A program made the translations under genes and the position numbers. A DNA stretch of 64,000 nucleotides. It comes from Borrelia sp. P9F1. Lineage in GTDB: Bacteria > Spirochaetota > Spirochaetia > Borreliales > Borreliaceae. The notes under the pieces are model-generated. The model worked only from the letters and a program-made list of their open reading frames with translations. It did not search any database and was not told the DNA's origin. This document shows positions 18,174 to 27,421 of the stretch, piece by piece; position 1 is the stretch's first letter, and the number at the start of each line of letters is the position of its first letter. The stretch is from the NCBI RefSeq assembly GCF_030436115.1, contig NZ_CP129407.1:124001-188000 (forward strand), given 5' to 3'.

Positions 18174-19427
18174 TCAATCCAATGCATTTATTAAATCTCT
18201 ATATTCAAGAATTGCGTTCGCATAATTTAGCTTATCTCTTACAAATTGCAAATCGCTCTTTTTGTAAGAAACTTCAATGTCATTTAATTTTAAAAGATCT
18301 ATTCCACCTGAATTAAACGCATCAAACGCCATCTGATAATTTCTCCTAGATAACTCTAAATTCATCTTTGAAGCATCTAGGATAGCTTTATATCTTCTCA
18401 CATCTTTACGTTTGTGTACAACGCTAGATTTAAATTTACGAATCTCATTTGAAACTTGATTTTTCAACATTTCTAATTGATAATCCTTATCCCATATATT
18501 TGTAAAATTTCCTGAAAATGGCAACATCCCTGTTAAATTATATTTTAACCCCAATGAAGCAGAAAATCCATCTTTCAAAAAACCACCTGAATTGCCATTA
18601 AAGGGAATAGTAGCAGAATAAGAGATCCCAAAAGAAAAACTCGGTAAGAAAGTATCTAACCAAATGGAATCAAGGGATTTTTGAATGCTACTAGAAGAAT
18701 TATTTAATAATCTAATATCTGGCAATTCATTCACATCTATGACTTCACTAAGTAACGAAAAATCTAGTATCTCGTCTGACAATTCCCCTACAGTCTCAAA
18801 ATCTTGCAAAACATCCAACCCTATTAGTAATTTAAATGTTTCTTTCAATTTTTCAAAATTAATAATTTGCTCATCTAAAGCAGGTTGAGACTTATCATAC
18901 CTAAGCTTAGCATCAAGATAATCTAATTCAGACAAAAGACCGTTATTGTATGCAATTCTGGCTTGATCAAATTTGAGCTTGCTATTCTTAAGCTGACTTT
19001 CTAAAACTTCCAAAGTGATTTTTAAAGCTATCAACTCGTTATACATTTTAAGAACACTCAATCTAATACTCTTAACAGCCTTTTCTTTGTCTATTTTAGC
19101 CCTTTCATAATCAAGAATAGTCAATTGAAGCCTTTTGAAAGCAGAAGGAATTAACCCAAGATCAGCAGCGACTCCAAGTCCCACTCCCCAACGTTCCTTC
19201 TCCTCTGCATTAGTAACAGAAGAACCTGCCCTTGAAAGTCCCGCATTAACGCCTAAATTTGGTACGAAAAAATTCCAAGAGTTATCTTTATATAATTTTT
19301 TAATCTTTTCTCTATACTCGGCATTCCTAGCATCTAAACTATTCTCTAAAGCCATACGAACAGCATCTTCAGGAGTTATTTGAATGGATTCTGCATAAGA
19401 CGAAAACACCAAAACAAAAATCAACAT
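18174..19427 (-). CDS. besC: TolC-family outer-membrane efflux channel (BesC-like)
   Basis: About 417 residues with signal peptide (MLIFVLVFSSYAES). Two helical-hairpin repeats of the outer-membrane efflux protein family are visible (RLSVLKMYNELIALKITLEV; YKAILDASKMNLELSRRNYQ), each with the paired ALxxxxDY/GGIDLLKL-type turn. It forms the trimeric channel across the outer membrane. The frame stays open to TTG 19451, but the ribosome site GGAGGAGAG lies inside that extension, so the real start is downstream. ATG 19427 is the first standard codon. An ATT at 19439 is better spaced, an unresolved oddity. First gene of the bes operon. Confidence 0.88.
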   Translation of the reverse strand: MLIFVLVFSSYAESIQITPEDAVRMALENSLDARNAEYREKIKKLYKDNSWNFFVPNLGVNAGLSRAGSSVTNAEEKERWGVGLGVAADLGLIPSAFKRLQLTILDYERAKIDKEKAVKSIRLSVLKMYNELIALKITLEVLESQLKNSKLKFDQARIAYNNGLLSELDYLDAKLRYDKSQPALDEQIINFEKLKETFKLLIGLDVLQDFETVGELSDEILDFSLLSEVIDVNELPDIRLLNNSSSSIQKSLDSIWLDTFLPSFSFGISYSATIPFNGNSGGFLKDGFSASLGLKYNLTGMLPFSGNFTNIWDKDYQLEMLKNQVSNEIRKFKSSVVHKRKDVRRYKAILDASKMNLELSRRNYQMAFDAFNSGGIDLLKLNDIEVSYKKSDLQFVRDKLNYANAILEYRDLINALD

Positions 19428-19538
19428 TAATTTTTTAATACTCTCCTCCAAGACGCAAAGTCATACCTAATCTGTATTAATTACAACCCCAAGGCTTTTA
19501 TTGCCATGGATCAATCATAACATAGTATAATCTCAAAC

Positions 19539-19832
19539 ATGAATACCTTAAAAAAATTATTTCTAACACTCAACCTAATAGCCATCTTATTGGTTTTAGC
19601 TTACCAAAAAACTTTTTCCAAGATTATTGGGTTTCATTGCATATACGTGCATAGTTGTTCACATTATGCATTAGGATGTTTAAGAAAACATAATATTGTA
19701 ATAGCATTGATTCTAATCATATTAAGACTACTGAGATGTAATTCATTATTTAAAGGAGGAATCGAATCACTACCAACCGAAAAACCAATATTAAATTCAT
19801 TAAGAGAATTCAAAAAGAGATTAATCAAATAA
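19539..19832 (+). CDS. yidD: YidD-family membrane protein insertion efficiency factor
   Basis: 97 residues. The core YQKTFSKIIGF, then CIYVHSCSHYALGCLRKHN, then RLLRCNSLFKGG followed by SLPTE reproduces the YidD pattern (YQ, CxxxxSCSxYA, RxxRCxPxxxGGxDPVP), with the second Cys of the family retained as HSC. YidD is a small amphipathic membrane-associated protein aiding YidC-dependent insertion. In most bacteria it lies in the rpmH-rnpA-yidD-yidC cluster near oriC; here it is isolated between besC and proX. Its 3' end overlaps that of the convergent proX by 12 bases. The family call rests on the motif alone. Confidence 0.8.
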   Translation: MNTLKKLFLTLNLIAILLVLAYQKTFSKIIGFHCIYVHSCSHYALGCLRKHNIVIALILIILRLLRCNSLFKGGIESLPTEKPILNSLREFKKRLIK

Positions 19833-20702
19833 ATTTTTATATCTTTCCGGCACCCAATTCTTAACAACTTCCCTATTGTTATCGACAAATTCAATGGCGT
19901 TTCTATATTCTCTCCCAGGCTCCCTATAGTTCTTATCCATTAAAGGCAACGCCAAGCTATCATCCCAATAAAAGTTGTCAAATAAATAAAATATGTCAGG
20001 ATCATCCTCTTTAAGTCCAAGCCTAACAAGAGTATGAACACTTTCCGTTCCACCCATTGACCCCAAGGGATCATCTAAGAATTTAACACTATATCTGGCA
20101 AATGCCCAATGGGGTTTCCACAAAGGAACTACAATCCATTCCTTCTTCTTAATAGCAGCCTCCAAACTCGCAAGCATAACAGTCTCACTTGAAGGAATAA
20201 GTTCATATTCCTTCTCCAATTCATAAAGCCTAAGAGCTTCCTCTAAAGAAAGTTGCGTCCCCGCCCCGGCATCTATCCCTACTATCTTATTTTTAAACTC
20301 AGCTCCCCTACCCTTAAGCTCAGCAATACTAGAAATTGTAACGTAACTTGGCACCACAAATCCCTGCACCGTCCCATCGTAGTTAGCACCAAGATCAATA
20401 AACTTATCCTTAAGCTTTTCATAATAAAATTTATCGGCCGTTGGAATCCAAGCAGACACCATTCCATCTACCTGACCCGTTGACAAATATTGATACATCA
20501 CAGATGTTGTAACGGGAAATATTTCAACTCTGTAACCCATTCTTTCAAAAACTACTTTAATAACATTAGTAGCGGCCGTCTCCCCTATCCAATTAACATA
20601 TGCAATTTTGACCTTTTTTGTAGTTTCCAAGGATTCATTCTTATCACAAGAGAATAAGAAAAAAATAAGAATAAGTAAAATACTGCTAAATAGCTTCTTC
20701 AT
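19821..20702 (-). CDS. proX: Glycine betaine/proline ABC transporter substrate-binding lipoprotein
   Basis: About 293 residues from ATG 20702, which has GGAGG seven bases upstream; the frame also extends to 20726. Signal peptide with lipobox LFFLFSC anchors it outside the inner membrane. The sequence KVKIAYVNWIGETAATNVIK and the aromatic-rich pocket segments (WKPHWAFARY, FYWDDSLALP) fit the OpuAC/ProX type-II binding fold, which holds betaine in a Trp/Tyr box. It works with ProW and ProV encoded upstream. Start 33 bases after the proW stop. Confidence 0.92.
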   Translation of the reverse strand: MKKLFSSILLILIFFLFSCDKNESLETTKKVKIAYVNWIGETAATNVIKVVFERMGYRVEIFPVTTSVMYQYLSTGQVDGMVSAWIPTADKFYYEKLKDKFIDLGANYDGTVQGFVVPSYVTISSIAELKGRGAEFKNKIVGIDAGAGTQLSLEEALRLYELEKEYELIPSSETVMLASLEAAIKKKEWIVVPLWKPHWAFARYSVKFLDDPLGSMGGTESVHTLVRLGLKEDDPDIFYLFDNFYWDDSLALPLMDKNYREPGREYRNAIEFVDNNREVVKNWVPERYKNLFD

Positions 20703-20735
20703 CAACAAACCTCCAACCACTCGCACAACCGCACA

Positions 20736-21635
20736 TCACTTATTATACATTTCTAAAAATCTTTTAAATTTATTTTCTTTCTTAATTCCGTAATTATCAG
20801 TATTTAAATAGCTAAATTTAATAAAAATAGTCTGCATAATTCTATCTAGAATAATAGCTATCACAACAACAGCTAACCCTGATATTAAACCTTCCCCAAA
20901 ATTTAACCTTTCAACAGAATATATTACAGTCCTACCAAGCCCTGAAGATCCAACCATCGCTGCAATAACTATCATAGATATTGCCATCATTATCGACTGA
21001 TTAATTCCCTCTATTATGCTTTGAAGAGCCAATGGTAACTGGATTTGAAAAAGAATACGAAAATTACTACTCCCAAAAGATTTTGCTGCCTCAACCACCT
21101 CCCCCGGCACCTGAACAATCCCTAGTCTTGTATACCTAATGACTGGAGGCATTGCAAAAATTATTGTAGCAAAAATAGCTGAAGAGGTTCCCATACCAAA
21201 AAAGGGTATGGCCGGTATTAAATAAATAAACGGAGGCATTGCTTGCATTAAATCAAGTATGGGCTTTAAGAATACATAAAATTTGGAATAATATCCGCCT
21301 AAAATACCTACCGGAATTCCCAAAATTACCGAAAATAACACAGATACAAAAATAATCGATATAGTATCCATTGAAACTTCCCAAAGATCGAAGTACAAAA
21401 TAAAACAAAACCCCAACATAATCAATAAAGCTAATCTTTTCTTTAAAAATAAAACACTGAAAACACAAATAATAACAATAAAAAAAATAGGATTAATAAA
21501 AATAAATAATTTTTTTAGATTTTCATAAAACAAAAGAACAACTCTTGAAAATCCTATACCATTAGAATCTGCAAAATTGTCAACCAAAAAGTTAAAAAAT
21601 CTATCTATGCTAGACACTACAAAATCTCTGTCCAT
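20736..21635 (-). CDS. proW: Glycine betaine/proline ABC transporter permease
   Basis: 299 residues with about seven transmembrane helices. The cytoplasmic EAA loop, which contacts the ATPase, is present as VVEAAKSFGSSNFRILFQIQ followed by LPLALQSIIEGINQ. The N-terminal ~45 residues are hydrophilic, as in other ProW proteins. Forms the membrane channel for ProX-delivered compatible solutes. It begins 5 bases after the proV stop. Confidence 0.93.
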   Translation of the reverse strand: MDRDFVVSSIDRFFNFLVDNFADSNGIGFSRVVLLFYENLKKLFIFINPIFFIVIICVFSVLFLKKRLALLIMLGFCFILYFDLWEVSMDTISIIFVSVLFSVILGIPVGILGGYYSKFYVFLKPILDLMQAMPPFIYLIPAIPFFGMGTSSAIFATIIFAMPPVIRYTRLGIVQVPGEVVEAAKSFGSSNFRILFQIQLPLALQSIIEGINQSIMMAISMIVIAAMVGSSGLGRTVIYSVERLNFGEGLISGLAVVVIAIILDRIMQTIFIKFSYLNTDNYGIKKENKFKRFLEMYNK

Positions 21636-21640
21636 AAGCT

Positions 21641-22759
21641 CTATCTTGATAGCAAAGTAGCAATTTCTCCTAAATCAATATATCCAAAAACACCGTCTTG
21701 ATTATCTGTTATTATTAAATACTCTAATTTATTTAAATAATGTACAACCCTCTTTATCTCATCATCCAACTCTAACTTTAAAGAAACAAGATGACTATAC
21801 TTTATTTGACTAGTTGTATTGTACAAGCTAAACTCATCCCCATCTCTTTCAATAATAACATTAAATCCATCAGAACCCATATTAAGAGCAAAATCTACCT
21901 TAATAATATCCTTAATCTTTAAAATGTTTAAAACAGGAAGATTTTTAATAAAATTAGCTATAAAGGCCGTACTAGGATTTGCTAATATTTCTAAAGGCTT
22001 TCCTACTTGAATAATTTCTCCATCTTTCATGAAAGCAATCCTGTTGCCCAGCTTAAAAGCTTCAATTAAATCGTGAGTAATAAACACAACTGTTTTCTTC
22101 AATTTATCTACCAATCTTAAAAGCTCATCTTGCATTTCTCCTCGGATTAAAGGATCAAGAGCTGAGAAAGCCTCGTCCATTAAAAGTATATCTGGGTCGA
22201 CCACCAAAGCACGTGCTATTCCTACCCTTTGTTTCATTCCACCTGAAAGTTCGTTTATATATTTATACCGAGCATCCTCAAGGCCTACAAGTTTTAATAT
22301 GTCAAGAGCTTTCTGTATTCTAATTTTTTTGCTAATCCCCTTAACTTCAAGTCCATAAGTAACATTTCTTAAAACATTCATATGTGGGAAAAGTCCAAAA
22401 TTTTGAAACACCATTGCAAATTTATCCTTCCTTAAAGCAGAAAGATCTTTTTGATTAATATCATTCATCTCAATATTATCTACCAAAATAGACCCAGAAT
22501 CTATTTTATATATACCATTTAGACATCTAACAAAAGTAGACTTACCACAACCCGACATCCCCATAATAACTAAAATCTCGTTTTCATAAACATCAAGGCT
22601 AATATTAGCATTTGCAATAAAAACGGAAGATTCCTTATAAATCTCAGTTCTATCCCTACCCGCCTCATAATTGTTTATAGCCCTAACTATTTGCTTTTTC
22701 TTATTACTATAAGAAAATGTTTTATAAAGGTTCCTGACTCTAACGCTAGTCTTATACAA
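21641..22759 (-). CDS. proV: Glycine betaine/proline ABC transporter ATPase
   Basis: 372 residues. Walker A MGMSGCGKSTFVR at about residue 67, Q-loop VFQNFGLFPHMN, signature INELSGGMKQRVGIARAL, Walker B ILLMDEAFSALDP and switch His VFITHD are all intact. The ~100 C-terminal residues form a CBS-like region (YLIITDNQDGVFGYIDLGEI), which senses ionic strength in related transporters. First gene of proVWX. The long insertion before Walker A (RAINNYEAGRDRTEIYKESS) is typical of ProV/OpuAA. Confidence 0.95.
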   Translation of the reverse strand: MYKTSVRVRNLYKTFSYSNKKKQIVRAINNYEAGRDRTEIYKESSVFIANANISLDVYENEILVIMGMSGCGKSTFVRCLNGIYKIDSGSILVDNIEMNDINQKDLSALRKDKFAMVFQNFGLFPHMNVLRNVTYGLEVKGISKKIRIQKALDILKLVGLEDARYKYINELSGGMKQRVGIARALVVDPDILLMDEAFSALDPLIRGEMQDELLRLVDKLKKTVVFITHDLIEAFKLGNRIAFMKDGEIIQVGKPLEILANPSTAFIANFIKNLPVLNILKIKDIIKVDFALNMGSDGFNVIIERDGDEFSLYNTTSQIKYSHLVSLKLELDDEIKRVVHYLNKLEYLIITDNQDGVFGYIDLGEIATLLSR

Positions 22760-22850
22760 AAGCGCACTCCTAATTAAAACACCTCAAGGAAAACATACCA
22801 ACAAAAACTATACCAAAACATCACATATTTTTCTTGATGTAAGCAAAAAT

Positions 22851-22879
22851 AAAGGGTCTTTTAAAAGACCCTTTTTACT
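22851..22879 (-). terminator. Intrinsic terminator of flaB
   Basis: Perfect inverted repeat with 8-base G+C-bearing arms AAAGGGTC and GACCCTTT around an AT loop, followed on the minus strand by a T-rich run. It begins about 18 bases after the flaB stop and separates flagellin from proV; the T-run on the plus side also makes it usable in reverse. Confidence 0.85.
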
Positions 22880-22891
22880 TAAAAATCAAAT

Positions 22892-23893
22892 TTATCTAAG
22901 AAGCGACAACACATACTGTGGAACTTGATTTGCTTGAGCTATCATCGCCATAGCAGACTGGGTCAAAATACTATTGGTTGTAGATGAAACAACCTCATCT
23001 GTCATCGTAGCGTCTTTAATTTGAGCATAAGAAGCCTTCAAATTCTCAATAGAGTACTCAGTACTACTCTTAATGGACTCAAGTCTATTTTGGAAAGCAC
23101 CAAGATTAGCTCTCTGATCGCTTATCATCCTAATAGCATTTTCAATCTTCGCAAGTGACATATTAGCATCAACAGTAGTTGTAACGTTAATAGGAGAATT
23201 AACCCCTCCCTGTGTTGGCGCTGCCGCAGCTGCCGGCGCTGCTGCCCCTTCCTGCTGATTCCCTGCTTGAGCTGGAGCTTGTTGTGCACCCTCTCCGGCA
23301 AAAAGATTAGGAACATTAGCCGCATAAATATTAACAGCAATAGCTTCATCTTGATTTGCACCCACATGCACCCTCAAAGTCCATGAAGCCTGCGCCCCAG
23401 ACAATGACCCAGGTGTATTAATCTTAGCAGGTTGCATACCAAGCTCCTCGGCTGTTCTTACGTTCTGAGCAGCAGATTTGTTTGATAACATATGCATCTG
23501 GTTATACTGAGATTGATCAGCAATTCTATTAATTTCATCTGTAAGTTGTTCAATTTCAATCTGAATAGACCCCCTGTCCGCATCTGAATAAGTACCATTA
23601 CCAGACTGAACCGCAAGTTCCTTCATTCTTACCAACACCTTCTCTACTTCATTCAAGTTTCCCTCTGTTGTTTGAACAAAATTTATAGCCTTTGAAGTAT
23701 TCCTAGATGCCTGAGACAATCCTCTAATCTGAGCATTAATTTTCCCGGCAACACCCATACCAGCAGCATCGTCAGACGCACGATTGATTCTATAACCACT
23801 AGAAAGCTTCTCCTGAGTCTTACTAAGATTAGTAGCATTAATGCCATTGTTTCTTGAAGCATTAATAGCTGAAGTGTTATGATTTATGATCAT
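22892..23893 (-). CDS. flaB: Flagellin, major periplasmic flagellar filament protein
   Basis: 333 residues without cleavable signal. N-terminal D0/D1 (MIINHNTSAINASRNNGINA; KLSSGYRINRASDDAAGMGV) and C-terminal D1/D0 (AMIAQANQVPQYVLSLLR) helices are the polymerisation cores. The surface D2/D3 of enteric flagellins is replaced by a short variable, Ala/Gln/Pro-rich segment at residues ~195-235 (EGAQQAPAQAGNQQEGAAAP). The variable segment and substitutions near residues 280-305 suggest a relapsing-fever-type lineage, which is inference. In Borrelia the filament is periplasmic and shapes the cell. Strong Shine-Dalgarno AAGGAGGA. Own promoter and terminator; export is FliS/T3SS dependent. Confidence 0.98.
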   Translation of the reverse strand: MIINHNTSAINASRNNGINATNLSKTQEKLSSGYRINRASDDAAGMGVAGKINAQIRGLSQASRNTSKAINFVQTTEGNLNEVEKVLVRMKELAVQSGNGTYSDADRGSIQIEIEQLTDEINRIADQSQYNQMHMLSNKSAAQNVRTAEELGMQPAKINTPGSLSGAQASWTLRVHVGANQDEAIAVNIYAANVPNLFAGEGAQQAPAQAGNQQEGAAAPAAAAAPTQGGVNSPINVTTTVDANMSLAKIENAIRMISDQRANLGAFQNRLESIKSSTEYSIENLKASYAQIKDATMTDEVVSSTTNSILTQSAMAMIAQANQVPQYVLSLLR

Positions 23894-23900
23894 ATAACGT

Positions 23901-23943
23901 TCCTCCTTGATTCATTACCCACTTTTTGGCGAATCCCTTCACC
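23901..23943 (-). promoter_or_regulatory. flaB leader with two putative CsrA-binding GGA sites
   Basis: On the mRNA strand, GGTGAA (23938-23943), loop GGGA and TTCGCC (23928-23933) pair into a 6-bp hairpin (one G-U) that presents GGA in its loop. The second GGA pair is in the Shine-Dalgarno AAGGAGGA (23901-23908). A GGA loop plus a GGA at the ribosome site is the classic CsrA target arrangement; published work (from memory) reports CsrA control of flaB in B. burgdorferi. Confidence 0.6.
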
Positions 23944-23991
23944 TTTTAAGAAGGATACCACAAAAATAAGAAAAATATAAATACAATGCCG

Positions 23992-23997
23992 ATTATA
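23992..23997 (-). promoter_or_regulatory. Possible -10 element of flaB
   Basis: A perfect TATAAT on the minus strand about 100 bases upstream of the flaB ATG, just after the fliD stop. No good -35 hexamer is seen 17 bases upstream, so this is tentative. Confidence 0.35.
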
Positions 23998-24008
23998 AAT
24001 TAAATTCA

Positions 24009-26009
24009 TCACTTATTTTGTCTTTGTAAATCAAAAGATTTAAGAATCCCTTCCTGTTCTTTCATTTTCTTCACAGTAAAATCCAAAGTATTAAGCTCTC
24101 CCTCCACTTTCCTCTCTCGTTCTTCGTATTGCTTCCTGTAGTCCTCAACTACACTCTTCTGGTTAGGAATCTTAAGGTCATAACTCCTTACTTTATTGTA
24201 AATAAACCCTCCAGAACTTACTAAAGGAAATAAATAATCCCCAAGTACCTTAGCAAGTCCATCATCATAAATTCGATCCTCATTAAGATCAAAAGCAAAA
24301 AGCTCTCTTACTGAGTCAATGTTGTTTTGTATTATCTCATTAAATTTTTTCTCATCAAGTTGTAAATAACGAGATAGTCCACCGGAAGAAGATATAGAGT
24401 TAGTAAACACTCCTATTTGACTTATTATGGAGAAATCAGGATCACTAGTCCTGTAGCTATTGAATATGATTGATTCTAATCTTGCTTTCAGATTCTTTAA
24501 TGCGTATTCTGACCTAAGAATCCCTAAATTCTTATAGGCCTCTTCCTTATTTTCCTCACTTAAATAAGTTAACTCCTCCAACACATCTGACTTCTTGCCC
24601 TCTGCATTATCTTCATTGGAATTTACAATATTAATTTCAGCAAGAACTTCATTGTAAGCCACAAGAAAATCCAATAAAAGTTTCTTAATTCCTTCATAAT
24701 CCGGCTCTACCTGAGCAACAATAACTTCCTCCGATGCTTTTTTTAAATTTAACGTAACGTTGGGAATTAAATCATTAATAACATTTGAATCACGTTCAAC
24801 ATCTATCCCATCAAATCTCAACTTCGCATTCTCTGCAAAGCTTTTAGCATTTATTGGTAAATAACCATCTCTATTTCTTGGGTCAAAAATCTCAATACCA
24901 CGAATAGTAAATACCTTGTTGTTAACTTTGTTCTCAACATTTATCTCCTTTAAATCTAGAAGTGCTCCGATTTCAACTTCAACTTTTTCAAATTCACTAG
25001 AAACATTTATTGGTGGCAATTCTAGAGACCCCGAATTGCTGTGGATTTTAATCATATTCATTTGAATGTATTTCCTTTCCTTTAAGGGAAGTTTATGATC
25101 AGGCCCAAGATTAATTATGCTATCTTCGCCTTCAACCTTAGCATCCTCGAACGTAGCCTCGCCGGGGTTAAAAACAATCTTATTTAAAACACCCTCATCT
25201 TCCGTATCATGATATTTAATCTCAAATTTAATTTTACTACCACTGCTAATCTCAATATTCTCTGGAATACTGATTGAAACCTCCGAGAGGGGTTGCAATA
25301 TAATGTTTTCTTTATTAAGAGAAATGTTATTACTATTGTTCCGTTGACTATTAACAATTTCTGTAAGATCTGGGGTGAAATTCGTTTCAAGTGCACTTAA
25401 AATACCTATTTTTTTAGCAAGCCTTAAGGCTTCATCCCTCATAATAAGTTTATTGGATTCGCCTTCCTTTAAAGACTGCAAAACCAGTCTACTATTACCA
25501 GCATTATCACTTTTGACAACTTTTGCGGATAAAAATCCTTTACCGCGATTATTAATATCCCTTACAAGAGAGACAATATCTCCGTTATTTTTAAACTTAA
25601 TCTCTTTAGTCCCAACTAAAAACGTATAATCGCCCACAGGAACCTCGAGTTCTTTTTGTTTAAAATTTGCAGATAAAAAAACATCCGAATTTGCTATTTG
25701 ATTAACATTGATTTTATAAGTTTCATTCTTAGCCCCATAACGAGCGGACATAGACAGTACATCATTGTTACTAGACCTTCCTGACATGTGATTGAAAGGG
25801 CTATTAAGAGATGTAATTTGCTTTGCAAGCGAATTTAGCGTAGATACCTTCCTGTTAATCACCTGCCAAGCGCTCTTTTCCTGCTCTAGGTGTTCAAGCT
25901 TCTTCAAGGATGTATCTATCTTAGCCTTGTCGCCCTTAAGCATTGACTCTCGGATTTCCTTAGTATTATACTTGCTATCTACACCTGGAACAAAAAATCC
26001 GGAAGACAT
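24009..26009 (-). CDS. fliD: Flagellar filament cap protein FliD
   Basis: 666 residues. N-terminal FliD_N (GFFVPGVDSKYNTKEIRESM; VINRKVSTLNSLAKQITSLN), central immunoglobulin-like domains and C-terminal FliD_C (LLLDFLVAYNEVLAEINIVN to VRSYDLKIPNQKSVVEDYRK, ending in coiled coil). It caps the growing filament and folds incoming flagellin. It lies directly upstream of flaB on the same strand, with 115 bases between, and divergent from nagA. Length is somewhat greater than enteric FliD. Confidence 0.94.
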   Translation of the reverse strand: MSSGFFVPGVDSKYNTKEIRESMLKGDKAKIDTSLKKLEHLEQEKSAWQVINRKVSTLNSLAKQITSLNSPFNHMSGRSSNNDVLSMSARYGAKNETYKINVNQIANSDVFLSANFKQKELEVPVGDYTFLVGTKEIKFKNNGDIVSLVRDINNRGKGFLSAKVVKSDNAGNSRLVLQSLKEGESNKLIMRDEALRLAKKIGILSALETNFTPDLTEIVNSQRNNSNNISLNKENIILQPLSEVSISIPENIEISSGSKIKFEIKYHDTEDEGVLNKIVFNPGEATFEDAKVEGEDSIINLGPDHKLPLKERKYIQMNMIKIHSNSGSLELPPINVSSEFEKVEVEIGALLDLKEINVENKVNNKVFTIRGIEIFDPRNRDGYLPINAKSFAENAKLRFDGIDVERDSNVINDLIPNVTLNLKKASEEVIVAQVEPDYEGIKKLLLDFLVAYNEVLAEINIVNSNEDNAEGKKSDVLEELTYLSEENKEEAYKNLGILRSEYALKNLKARLESIIFNSYRTSDPDFSIISQIGVFTNSISSSGGLSRYLQLDEKKFNEIIQNNIDSVRELFAFDLNEDRIYDDGLAKVLGDYLFPLVSSGGFIYNKVRSYDLKIPNQKSVVEDYRKQYEERERKVEGELNTLDFTVKKMKEQEGILKSFDLQRQNK

Positions 26010-26183
26010 TAAAATACCCCCTGTGGAAAGTTTAACACAGAAGGTGCTAAAACATTAGTGACGGGATTTCCCTAGAAAATCAGCAAAGTGGATAACATGT
26101 GAGACTGCCAACACGTTAAGAAGATAAATGACTTTAAAAACACGTTTGCTTATAGTAAAATTTAAGTCAATAGGAGAGTAAAT
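26010..26183. promoter_or_regulatory. Divergent fliD/nagA intergenic region
   Basis: 174 bases separating the fliD and nagA starts. Next to nagA, AGGAGAG sits five bases before the GTG start at 26184. A TATAGT-like -10 near 26151 is plausible for nagA, without a clear -35. No catabolite or NagC-type operator was recognised. Confidence 0.4.
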
Positions 26184-27389
26184 GTGGCAAATTTCTGCTT
26201 ATTCAACTCGAAATCTGTGCTGACAGGAAACGATAAAATAGAAAATTCGGCTGTCCTTATTAGGGACGGTAAAATTTTTGATATCATAACGGCTGATAGA
26301 CTTGAAAAAGTTGACCTAAGAGAATATGAGATGATTGATATTAAGGGCAACTACGTGACACCAGGCCTTTATGATAATCACATACATGGCTTTTGCGGCT
26401 ATGGAACTGATCAATGTTCTACAGATTCGATAATTCAAATGTCACATCATTTGGCAAGGTATGGCGTAGTGGGTTTCTTGCCCACGCTTTATCCTCGTCC
26501 AATCGATGAAATGATAGCAACTATTAAAGCATGCACGAATGCAATGGGCAAGGAAAAGGGAGCAAAAATTTTAGGACTTCACCTTGAGGGGCCCTTCTTC
26601 TCTCCTGAAAAAAAGGGTGTTCATCCTATCTCTTATCTTCAAGAGCCAAGTATTGAAATCATGAAAAAATTTATAGAAGCATCGGGTGGTACTTTTACAG
26701 ATTCTTTTGGAAGGAAAAGGACAAATATTGCTACAATGACGGTTGCCCCTGAGCTTAAAGGAATGAGAGAGCTTGCTATGTTTTGCATGCAGAACAACAT
26801 AACACTTCAAGCAGGTCACACTAATGCAAAATATGAAAATATGATTGAAGGTTTTCAAGTGGGAATACTTCACACAACTCATTTCTTCAATGCAATGTCA
26901 AGGCTTGATCATAGAAATCCAAATGCAATAGGTGCTGTTTTAATCCATGGTGATATTTCTTGCGAAATTATTGCTGACGGACATCACATTCATCCAAAAC
27001 TTGTTTTAATGCTTAGAAAGCTTAAAGACATAAGTAAATTGATTCTTGTAACCGACGGATTAACACCAACGCTACAGACAACTGGAAGGTTGTTCGCCAA
27101 TGGAGATGAAGTTTATCTTAAAGACGATGGATTATTTCACACAGTAAAGAATGATACAATTGCAGGATCGGCACTTACAATGGTGCAAGGCGTTAAAAAC
27201 TTAGTAGAATTTGGCTATAGCTTAAGCGACGCCATTCAAGCAAGTTCATACAACCCAACAAAAATAATTAATCTTGAAAAAAAAGGATTAATATGTCATG
27301 GTTATGACGCAAACATAAATGTCATTGATAAGGATCTAGACTTAAAACTAACAATGGTAGAATCAAAAATAATATTTAACAAACTTTGA
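26184..27389 (+). CDS. nagA: N-acetylglucosamine-6-phosphate deacetylase
   Basis: 401-residue amidohydrolase. Motifs visible: YDNHIHGFCGYGTD near residue 65, ILGLHLEGPFFSPEKKGVHP, the metal/substrate histidines QAGHTNA and THFFNAM, IADGHHIHP and the catalytic Asp in LVTDGLTP. It removes acetyl from GlcNAc-6-P for entry to glycolysis or for cell wall recycling. Start is GTG (a Met codon overlaps it out of frame), supported by AGGAGAG. Co-transcribed with nagB 32 bases downstream. Confidence 0.95.
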   Translation: MANFCLFNSKSVLTGNDKIENSAVLIRDGKIFDIITADRLEKVDLREYEMIDIKGNYVTPGLYDNHIHGFCGYGTDQCSTDSIIQMSHHLARYGVVGFLPTLYPRPIDEMIATIKACTNAMGKEKGAKILGLHLEGPFFSPEKKGVHPISYLQEPSIEIMKKFIEASGGTFTDSFGRKRTNIATMTVAPELKGMRELAMFCMQNNITLQAGHTNAKYENMIEGFQVGILHTTHFFNAMSRLDHRNPNAIGAVLIHGDISCEIIADGHHIHPKLVLMLRKLKDISKLILVTDGLTPTLQTTGRLFANGDEVYLKDDGLFHTVKNDTIAGSALTMVQGVKNLVEFGYSLSDAIQASSYNPTKIINLEKKGLICHGYDANINVIDKDLDLKLTMVESKIIFNKL

Positions 27390-27421
27390 TTTTAATTACA
27401 AATACAAGGAGACAAATATAG

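Noticed and set aside
22851-22879. Palindrome at flaB as replication origin or attachment site
   Set aside because: Position after the stop codon and a T-rich tail fit an intrinsic terminator.
26571-26882. Minus-strand ORF inside nagA
   Set aside because: Complement of a well-supported enzyme, without its own signals.
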